A program made the position numbers and the translations under genes. From NCBI GenBank assembly GCA_945957385.1, contig CAMFKP010000034.1, positions 1-40,318 on the forward strand: DNA of 40,318 nucleotides. The letters run 5' to 3'. Positions 35,210 through 40,318 of this stretch are shown here, piece by piece (position 1 is the stretch's first letter; the number at the start of each line of letters is the position of its first letter). Source of the stretch: an uncultured Aeromonadaceae bacterium (lineage in GTDB: Bacteria > Pseudomonadota > Gammaproteobacteria > Enterobacterales > Aeromonadaceae). The notes beneath the pieces were generated by a model. That model did no database searches. It worked only from the letters and a program-made list of their open reading frames with translations, and had not been told where the DNA came from.

Positions 35210-35226
35210 AGCAGTTTTTGGGCCAG
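35210..35226 (-). promoter_or_regulatory. Candidate sigma-54 promoter of yeaG-yeaH-ycgB
   Basis: On the minus strand CTGGCCCAAAAACTGCT matches the sigma-54 consensus (YTGGCACGR-N3-TTGCW) except at four positions, and keeps the invariant GG and GC with exactly 10 bp between. Transcription would start near 35199, about 120 nt before yeaG. This agrees with the NtrC/sigma-54 control known for E. coli yeaGH. Confidence 0.6.
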
Positions 35227-35352
35227 TTGCTAAAACGTGTATCCTGCAGACCACTATGCGACCGTTTTGTGACGGCTGGCAAGCACAACGCAGCAGACTC
35301 AATGGGGTTAACCTGATGTGATGTGTTGACGTGGGGCCTTGAAATGGACCAT

Positions 35353-35374
35353 GCAGTGCCAATGGCGGCACTGC
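35353..35374. promoter_or_regulatory. Dyad upstream of the sigma-54 candidate
   Basis: GCAGTGCC-N6-GGCACTGC is a perfect 8-bp-arm inverted repeat. It lies about 165 bp upstream of the predicted sigma-54 start, the usual range for an enhancer. The arms do not match the NtrC consensus, so the protein is unknown. It is also about 10 bp upstream of the acpH -35 candidate and could control that gene instead. Confidence 0.45.
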
Positions 35375-35438
35375 CTCACCATTTTGGCGCGCGATGGACA
35401 TGGCCTATGCAGTACAGTTTCTGTAAGGGAAGGAGACG

Positions 35439-36059
35439 ATGAACTACCTTGCACATTTTTGGTTGGCAGGCCCGCGAGTGACGGATCGTGTCGGCGGTTT
35501 GCTCGGCGACTTCGTCAAAGGCGCCTTGCCCTGCGGGCTGCCACAAGACCTTGCTGCCGGCGTGGCACTGCATCGCAAAATAGATGTTTACGCGGATGAA
35601 CATCCAGCCTTCATCGCCAGTCGAGGTCGTTTTTCACCGCTGCGCCGTCGTTATGCCGGCATCATCGTCGATCTGTTTTACGACCATATCCTGGCGCGGG
35701 ATTGGCCTCGTTATCAGGGCGGGCCGTTGGCAGATGCTACCGCGGTCTATTATGCCGAGGTGCGACAGTACCAGACTTGGTTGCCCGAACGCTTGCAACG
35801 TCTGTTACCCCGCATGCAGACCGAAGATTGGTTGACCAGCTATGCCCGGTTGGACGCAGTCGGCATGGCGCTGGATAACCTCAGTCGTTATCGATTACGC
35901 CCTGGTAACCCGCTGTTGGGGGCGATGGAGGAGCTGGTTCAGCATTATGAGGCGCTGAGTCAGGATGCGGCGGAGTTTTTACCTGCAGCGCGCACCTATG
36001 TTGCGCAATCACTGGCCGAGCGCGACATCATGGCTTGGCAACAGCAGCCGGATCGCTAA
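35439..36059 (+). CDS. acpH: Acyl carrier protein phosphodiesterase AcpH
   Basis: 206 residues (E. coli 193). Removes the 4'-phosphopantetheine arm from acyl carrier protein. The family N-terminus MNYLAHFWLAGP and the metal-site-like segments LLGDFVKG and ALHRKIDVYADEHP are visible, with the later YAGIIVDLFYDHILARDW matching the HD-like core. AAGGAG lies 5 bp before the ATG. It diverges from yeaG. The following TonB-like frame may overlap its 3' end. Confidence 0.93.
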   Translation: MNYLAHFWLAGPRVTDRVGGLLGDFVKGALPCGLPQDLAAGVALHRKIDVYADEHPAFIASRGRFSPLRRRYAGIIVDLFYDHILARDWPRYQGGPLADATAVYYAEVRQYQTWLPERLQRLLPRMQTEDWLTSYARLDAVGMALDNLSRYRLRPGNPLLGAMEELVQHYEALSQDAAEFLPAARTYVAQSLAERDIMAWQQQPDR

Positions 36060-36091
36060 TCATATGCGCCCAACACTTTGACCCCGTATTC

Positions 36092-37030
36092 ATGCACGCA
36101 GACCCACTCTCTTCGTCCACCGCAAAACGTCTCAGTCAACGGTATCGTCACCGGGGCTGGGGAGCGGCGTTGCTGTGTCATCTGCTCGGGGTGGGGGTCT
36201 TTATCTGGCTGGCCAGCCATCCGGGGACGGTCTTACAGGTCGAACATTCCGGTGGGCGTTCCTCTCTGCTGCACGGACGTTTGCTCAACCGCCATGACCT
36301 GGCGGCGATGGCGATGATCTCGTCTGCAACGCGTGAGCCGACTCCGTCAACGCCAGCCGCGCAGCCTGGTGAGACCTTGCTCTCTACACCCGATGTGGCC
36401 GCTCGGCAGGCGCCGCCACCACGGCCGCACCCACCGAAGAAGGCCTCTGCCGCTCGCACGCACAGTGCGGCGGCGGTTGCGATTGCCGATACGCCGCCTG
36501 TGCCCCCTCAGCCCTCCCGAGCTGCCCGCACGGCGGCTACAGCACCTGTGGCGAGTACGCAGCGGGCGACGCCACAACGCCCGGCGGCCAAACGCTCAGC
36601 TGTGCCAGCTGAAACGTCAGCTGGTACATCCCAACCCGCGACGGCCAGCATCAGCGCGACAGTCCCTTCAGCGGCGCAGGCAACCGCAAACAGCGCGGTC
36701 GCAGCGTCATCCCGGCCTGCCGATCTGGATGCCGACGGTGGGCCTGTCATTCACACTGCTCGCTATCTGGGCACACCGCCGCATAAGGAGTACCCGCCGC
36801 TGGCCAGACGTCGTGGCTGGCAAGGCACTGTGCTGGTCGAGATCTGGCTCGATGCGCAGGGGGAGCAGCAAAAGCGCGAGGTGATCCGCAGCTCAGGTTA
36901 TGCCGAGCTGGATCGGGCCGCCCTCAGGCTGGTTGCTGCCAGTGCGTTTGCGCCCTACAAATTCAATGGCGTGGGGCATGCCGCTCGTCTGCATCTGCCG
37001 GTCGCGTTTAGTCTCAACGACCCGAGCTGA
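36092..37030 (+). CDS. TonB-like energy-transducer protein
   Basis: 312 residues from the ATG at 36092, which lacks a clear ribosome site. A TTG at 36035 inside acpH is an alternative. Features: a short basic N-terminus (RLSQRYRHRG), one membrane anchor (WGAALLCHLLGVGVFIWLA, about 23-42), a long Ala/Pro/Thr/Ser-rich spacer (about 80-220), and a C-terminal TonB domain (EYPPLARRRGWQGTVLVEIWLD, then SSGYAELDRAALRLV). The anchor lacks the usual SHLHVG motif but has the analogous CHLLGVG. No exbB/exbD or receptor gene is nearby, so its role is open. Confidence 0.8.
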   Translation: MHADPLSSSTAKRLSQRYRHRGWGAALLCHLLGVGVFIWLASHPGTVLQVEHSGGRSSLLHGRLLNRHDLAAMAMISSATREPTPSTPAAQPGETLLSTPDVAARQAPPPRPHPPKKASAARTHSAAAVAIADTPPVPPQPSRAARTAATAPVASTQRATPQRPAAKRSAVPAETSAGTSQPATASISATVPSAAQATANSAVAASSRPADLDADGGPVIHTARYLGTPPHKEYPPLARRRGWQGTVLVEIWLDAQGEQQKREVIRSSGYAELDRAALRLVAASAFAPYKFNGVGHAARLHLPVAFSLNDPS

Positions 37031-37138
37031 TACACGCATCAGGTGTGTGTTCTGTGCCATAAGGCGCAAATGCGGCCGCTGGTGGCTGTTACCCTTGCTC
37101 TTAGGCGGGATAAACCGTCTCTTTGCGGAGGGGCGTCC

Positions 37139-38800
37139 ATGAGCGATGTCGCCATTTCTACCTCGTTGTTAGCGCTGGTTGCCGTGCTGGGACTCTGGAT
37201 CGGCCACTGGCGTTTTTATGGTGTCAGCCTGGGGATCGGCGGTGTGCTGTTTGGCGGCATTGCCGTTGGCCATTTTGTCGGGGCGTTTGAACTGCGACTT
37301 GACATGCACACCCTGCAATTTATTCAAGAGTTTGGGCTGATCCTGTTTGTGTACACCATAGGCATTCAGGTCGGACCCGGCTTTTTTGCCTCATTACGTA
37401 CTTCCGGTTTGCGACTCAATGCATTTGCCGCCTTATTGGTGCTGTTGGGCTTTGTCATCGCGTTCTTGATCCACAAGCTGTTTGCCGTACCGCTACCGGT
37501 CATTCTCGGGACCTATTCCGGGGCTGTCACCAATACCCCTTCGCTGGGGGCCGGACAGCAGATCCTCAACGAACTGGGCGCGCATCCTGGTGAGGTGGGC
37601 GTGATGGGGATGGGCTATGCCGTGGCCTATCCGTTCGGTATCTGTGGCATCTTGCTGACCATGTGGCTCGTGCGCCTGCTATTTCGTATCCGGGTGGAGC
37701 AGGAGGCCAAGCAGTTTGAGCTGCAAGTGGGGTCCCTGCGGCAGAATTTGCAAACAATCAATGTCGCCGTTCGTAATCCCAATCTGGATGGCCTGATGCT
37801 GCAAGAGATCCCCAGTTTGGAAGATGGACAGGTGGTCTGTTCACGGTTGAAGCGTGGTGAAGTGCTGATGGTGCCACATGTCACCACACGGATTCAGATG
37901 AATGATCTTCTGCATCTGGTAGGCGCTCCTGAGGCCATTAAACGGGTGCGATTGGTGGTGGGTGAGGAGGTGGCCACCTCGTTGTCAACCCAGGGCACTG
38001 AATTGCGTGTCGTTCGTGTGGTCGTGACCAATGAACAGGTGTTGAGCAAGAGCCTGCAGGAACTCGATCTGAAGGCCAAATATGATGTGGTGGTGTCGCG
38101 TCTGAATCGGGCAGGTATTGAATTGGTGCCGGGCAACCACTCTACGCTGCAATTTGGTGACATTCTGAACCTGGTCGGTCGCCAGGAGGCCATTGAAGCG
38201 GTCGCCAATCTGGTTGGCAATGCGCAACAAAAACTGCAGCAAGTCCAGATGTTACCTGTGTTCATTGGTATCGGGTTGGGGGTGTTGCTAGGTTCTTTGC
38301 CGCTCTACATCCCTGGATTTCCGGCCGCGCTTAAATTAGGGCTGGCAGGCGGGCCATTGGTCGTGGCGCTGATTTTGTCGCGGATAGGCAGTATTGGAAC
38401 CTTGTACTGGTTTATGCCACCCAGTGCGAATCTGGCGTTACGCGAATTGGGCATTGTGCTGTTCTTGTCGGTGGTTGGGCTCAAGGCCGGGGGGGATTTT
38501 ATTCATACTCTGGTGGCCGGCGATGGTTTGTTGTGGATGTTGTTTGGAATCACCATCACCTTTGTCCCCTTGCTTGTCGTCAGCATCATCGCGCGCGTGT
38601 TTGGCAACATGAACTACCTGACGCTCTGCGGTATGTTGTCTGGTTCGATGACAGATCCACCGGCCCTGGCCTTCGCCAATAACCTCTATCCACAGAGCGA
38701 GGCGCCGGCCCTGGCGTATGCAACCGTCTACCCACTGGTGATGTTCCTGCGGATTTTGTCGCCGCAGTTGCTCGCCATCCTGCTTTGGGTCGGGGGTTAA
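37139..38800 (+). CDS. yidE: Putative transporter YidE (AAE family, TrkA-C domains)
   Basis: 553 residues, the same length as E. coli YidE and similar throughout. The start at 37139 ([16 protein letters not shown]) has GGAGG about 8 bp upstream; the frame runs back to 37043 without homology. Layout: five or six membrane helices ([36 protein letters not shown]), two cytoplasmic TrkA-C regulatory domains (about 190-370), then the second helical half ([45 protein letters not shown]). The family includes the AspT antiporter; the YidE substrate is not known. Confidence 0.95.
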   Translation: MSDVAISTSLLALVAVLGLWIGHWRFYGVSLGIGGVLFGGIAVGHFVGAFELRLDMHTLQFIQEFGLILFVYTIGIQVGPGFFASLRTSGLRLNAFAALLVLLGFVIAFLIHKLFAVPLPVILGTYSGAVTNTPSLGAGQQILNELGAHPGEVGVMGMGYAVAYPFGICGILLTMWLVRLLFRIRVEQEAKQFELQVGSLRQNLQTINVAVRNPNLDGLMLQEIPSLEDGQVVCSRLKRGEVLMVPHVTTRIQMNDLLHLVGAPEAIKRVRLVVGEEVATSLSTQGTELRVVRVVVTNEQVLSKSLQELDLKAKYDVVVSRLNRAGIELVPGNHSTLQFGDILNLVGRQEAIEAVANLVGNAQQKLQQVQMLPVFIGIGLGVLLGSLPLYIPGFPAALKLGLAGGPLVVALILSRIGSIGTLYWFMPPSANLALRELGIVLFLSVVGLKAGGDFIHTLVAGDGLLWMLFGITITFVPLLVVSIIARVFGNMNYLTLCGMLSGSMTDPPALAFANNLYPQSEAPALAYATVYPLVMFLRILSPQLLAILLWVGG

Positions 38801-38821
38801 TCTAACCATCTCGATCCGATG

Positions 38822-38855
38822 TCAATAACGCCAGAGCTGATTCTGGCTTTATTGA
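38822..38855. terminator. Bidirectional hairpin between yidE and the secretin-N gene
   Basis: 38822-38835 and 38842-38855 form a 14-bp stem with one C-T mismatch and a 6-nt loop; the inner part is GCCAGA/TCTGGC. The plus strand continues TTTATTG into the stem base. It lies between two convergent genes (stops at 38800 and 38871) and probably ends both transcripts, better for yidE. Confidence 0.6.
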
Positions 38856-38870
38856 TGAGATGCGTTGTGA

Positions 38871-39650
38871 CTATCTAAGTTGATCCACCTTCAGCCAGAC
38901 CTGTTGTTGCTGGTTGGCCTGGGATGAGGATTGATTTAGTAATTGTTGTGATGCGCCATTTTGCTGTTGTGTTGACCCGCCTAACGCTATCCAGCTCCCT
39001 AGCGGACCGCGAATTTCCGTCGACAGCGTGCTACCCAGGATCTGGGAGTCATTTCTAATTTGCTGCACAGGCTCAATGGTCACGACAACATCCTGCCCTG
39101 AAATACGCGGTGTGGCGGTAAAACCACTGCCGACATCCACATACTGGATCAGCTGTTGCGAGGCGTGATGATCTGGGGCGTGCCAAATCATGGCCAATGG
39201 GAAGCTTTCTCCTAGATAGATGGTGGCAGGTGATCCATCTATCGTCTGAACTTGCTGGCTTATCTGATCGGAGAGTGTTGTCGAGCTTTTGCTAAGTGAT
39301 CCCTTGAGTCGTACGCCAGGGTTTGACTGGGTATCTATCTCCAATCTGTCTATGCCGGCTCGTTGCTGTTGTTGTTGGTTATCCAGGGATTGTTTTACCG
39401 AGATCAGCAGCCGCTGCAAAGGTGTGTCCAATGCGGCAAGCACCTGCTGGATTTGAGCCAGATTGTCTGGGGTGGTACGGACAAATAATTGATTATTGGC
39501 CCCAACAATACTGCCTCCTGGCGCGATCAGCGGCCGTAACGTAGGGATAACTTGCTCAGGCAGACGATGTTGTAATGGCAGAATCGTAATCTCATCTGCG
39601 GTAACGGATGTTGCCAGAAATAACATCAAAACAAGCAGGACACGCATCAT
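38871..39650 (-). CDS. Periplasmic protein with secretin N-domain (NolW-like) only
   Basis: 259 residues. A signal peptide (about 1-18) is followed by a secretin short domain: ITILPLQHRLPEQVIPTLRPL, then a Gly-rich turn and NNQLFVRTTPDNLAQIQQVLAALDTP, as in type II/IV secretin N1/N2 repeats. The rest is Gln/Ser-rich with beta strands (GATIYLGESFPLAMIWH-like; VDVGSGFTATPRISGQDVVVTI) but there is no secretin channel domain. The C-terminus is Gln-rich (QLLNQSSSQANQQQQVWLKV). AAGGAG precedes the tandem ATGs. Function unknown; no secretion genes are nearby. Confidence 0.8.
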   Translation of the reverse strand: MMRVLLVLMLFLATSVTADEITILPLQHRLPEQVIPTLRPLIAPGGSIVGANNQLFVRTTPDNLAQIQQVLAALDTPLQRLLISVKQSLDNQQQQQRAGIDRLEIDTQSNPGVRLKGSLSKSSTTLSDQISQQVQTIDGSPATIYLGESFPLAMIWHAPDHHASQQLIQYVDVGSGFTATPRISGQDVVVTIEPVQQIRNDSQILGSTLSTEIRGPLGSWIALGGSTQQQNGASQQLLNQSSSQANQQQQVWLKVDQLR

Positions 39651-39777
39651 GGTTGCTCCTTGAAAATGCGGTTAGTCGTAGCATGTTGCGGACGAAAAGT
39701 GTGATCGACTGTTCGTCCCGACCGTGGAGAGATCCTATAGTTAGTTGCAGGTAGTGACCAGTGAGGGGGTTAATCCT

Positions 39778-39972
39778 ATGGATCTGAGTTCATATTTGCG
39801 AATGGATGCCAATATTCTTTTAGGCATAGTCAACGAGAAACTGAGGCTGGAGTGCGATTCGCTGGATGAATTGTTGGCGTTGTTTAATTTTGACCGCGGA
39901 CAGCTGGCAAGCAAACTCGATACCATCGGATATCACTATGATCCAGTCTGTAATCAGTTCCGTGCCAATTAA
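39778..39972 (+). CDS. DUF4250 family small protein
   Basis: 64 residues, cytoplasmic, no membrane segment. Reads MDLSSYLRMDANILLGIVNEKLR, then a helix and a helix-turn-helix-like middle (SLDELLALFNFDRGQLASKLDTIGYHYDP), ending QFRAN. This matches DUF4250, a widely distributed short protein with a possible DNA-binding fold. The ATG at 39778 begins the conserved part; GAGGGGG lies about 10 bp upstream. A strong terminator follows 24 bp after the stop. Function unknown. Confidence 0.82.
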   Translation: MDLSSYLRMDANILLGIVNEKLRLECDSLDELLALFNFDRGQLASKLDTIGYHYDPVCNQFRAN

Positions 39973-39996
39973 TTAGTTATTCATTCACTAATAGAG

Positions 39997-40019
39997 GGCG
40001 TGCCATGGCACGCCTTTTT
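39997..40019 (+). terminator. Rho-independent terminator after the DUF4250 gene
   Basis: GGCGTGC (39997-40003), CATG loop, GCACGCC (40008-40014), then TTTTT to 40019: a perfect 7-bp GC stem (the whole 18 bp is palindromic) with a T tract. Confidence 0.9.
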
Positions 40020-40161
40020 ATTCTTCGAAATTTCTGTCAAAAATCACGATTGACGAAACAATAGCCTGTCAATACTACTGGGTTTATGCAGAAATGATTG
40101 CACCTGAAGCCAAAGCTCACTAAAACGAAAGCAAGAGTTCCGCGATCGACAGGAGGTGCGG

Positions 40162-40270
40162 ATGAAACCGTCTGATGTTGTTATTTCCTTCTGGCAGTGT
40201 ATGGATAGCAACGATTTTTTTGCTGCTGCCAATTGGTTAGCCCCTGATTTTGAGTGTGCCTGGCCACAAT
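40162..40270 (+). CDS. SnoaL/NTF2-like protein, 3' end missing
   Basis: Only the first 36 codons are genomic: MKPSDVVISFWQCMDSNDF, then a helix and WLAPDFECAWPQ. This is the N-terminus of a nuclear-transport-factor-2-like (SnoaL-fold) protein; such proteins are typically 120-140 residues. AGGAGGTG, an almost perfect ribosome site, lies 5 bp before the ATG. The frame then runs into sequencing adapter at 40271, so anything read beyond is false. Function unknown. Confidence 0.75.
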
Positions 40271-40318
40271 CTGTCTCTTATACACATCTGACGCTGCCGA
40301 CGACTAGTCGAGTGTAGA
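40271..40318 (+). other. Nextera (Tn5) sequencing-adapter contamination
   Basis: CTGTCTCTTATACACATCT (40271-40289) is the Tn5 mosaic end used in Nextera libraries. It is followed by GACGCTGCCGACGA (40290-40303), an 8-base index CTAGTCGA (40304-40311) and GTGTAGA, the start of the P5 tail. All four parts are in the exact order of the i5-side adapter. This is not organismal DNA. Confidence 0.98.

Larger units (their letters stand above)
35080..35438. other. 359-bp divergent control region between yeaG and acpH
   Basis: Non-coding. From left to right: leader of yeaG, a weak sigma-S-like -10 (CTAATCTTTAA on the minus strand, 35157-35167), the sigma-54 candidate (35210-35226), about 125 bp without a clear signal, a 22-bp dyad (35353-35374), and a weak sigma-70 candidate for acpH (TTGGCG 35384-35389, 16 bp, TATGCA 35406-35411). 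Confidence 0.55.

Noticed and set aside
35380..35400. TTGGCAC-type -24 element near 35365 on the minus strand as a sigma-54 promoter
   Set aside because: The GC at -12 is absent at the required 10-bp spacing; the element at 35210-35226 fits much better.
40271..40289. Tn5/IS50-like mosaic end suggesting a transposon
   Set aside because: It is followed by the library read tail, index and P5 sequence, so it is adapter, not a mobile element.
1..40318. A new defence, phage or CRISPR-type system
   Set aside because: No repeat-spacer array, integrase, transposase, toxin-antitoxin pair or defence-type gene cluster was found; nearly all genes belong to common transport, stress and envelope families.

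Overview
The window looks like chromosomal DNA of a free-living gammaproteobacterium, roughly 55-60 % GC, with Shine-Dalgarno sites (GGAG/AAGGAG) ahead of most genes. A GlyGly-CTERM secreted protease, YidE, AcpH, the YeaG-YeaH-YcgB set, a DUF4250 protein and a DUF2809 protein together fit the Aeromonadales or a neighbouring order. That placement is inference. No rRNA, tRNA, CRISPR array or intact mobile element was seen. The last 48 bases are not genomic: they are a Nextera (Tn5) sequencing adapter, so the right edge is a contig end.

Layout. (1) 1-2765: a secreted trypsin-like protease with a rhombosortase-type C-terminal anchor, and a DUF481 (YdiY-like) outer-membrane protein. (2) 2846-7848: a TetR repressor divergent from a tripartite EmrAB-type drug exporter (outer-membrane lipoprotein, membrane-fusion protein, DHA2 pump). 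A perfect palindrome sits on the exporter promoter and a strong terminator closes the operon. (3) 7847-9895: a flavodoxin-fold quinone/NAD(P)H oxidoreductase divergent from a LysR regulator, with a perfect dyad between them, then a GNAT acetyltransferase. (4) 9953-12606: a CorC/HlyC-type CBS membrane protein, a DUF2809 protein and a DUF4304-like protein. A 26-bp palindrome containing an ideal FNR box lies upstream of the CorC gene. (5) 12731-15365: copZ-copA copper export behind a CueR-type promoter with a 19-bp spacer.

(6) 15397-27635: a potassium region. It holds the complete kdpFABCDE operon (including the 29-residue KdpF) and the low-affinity transporter kup, with a LysE-family exporter and a ferric-reductase-like flavocytochrome between them. 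kdp and kup carry the same bipartite T-rich element upstream: an identical 18-mer, then exactly 14 bp, then TTTTTAYCC. This suggests both are in the KdpDE regulon. (7) 27710-29965: a 5'-truncated bacteriohemerythrin remnant and an AT-rich orphan PilX-like pilin fused to a long repetitive beta-rich domain. (8) 30271-35226: the stress kinase operon yeaG(prkA)-yeaH-ycgB behind a candidate sigma-54 promoter with a distal dyad. (9) 35439-40270: acpH, an orphan TonB-like protein, yidE, a secretin-N-domain-only periplasmic protein, a DUF4250 protein and a truncated SnoaL/NTF2-like gene that runs into the adapter.

The region is mostly ordinary housekeeping and stress or transport genes. The points most worth a second look are the shared kdp/kup element, the sigma-54 architecture of the kinase operon, the FNR-type palindrome, the odd PilX-like protein and the adapter artefact.
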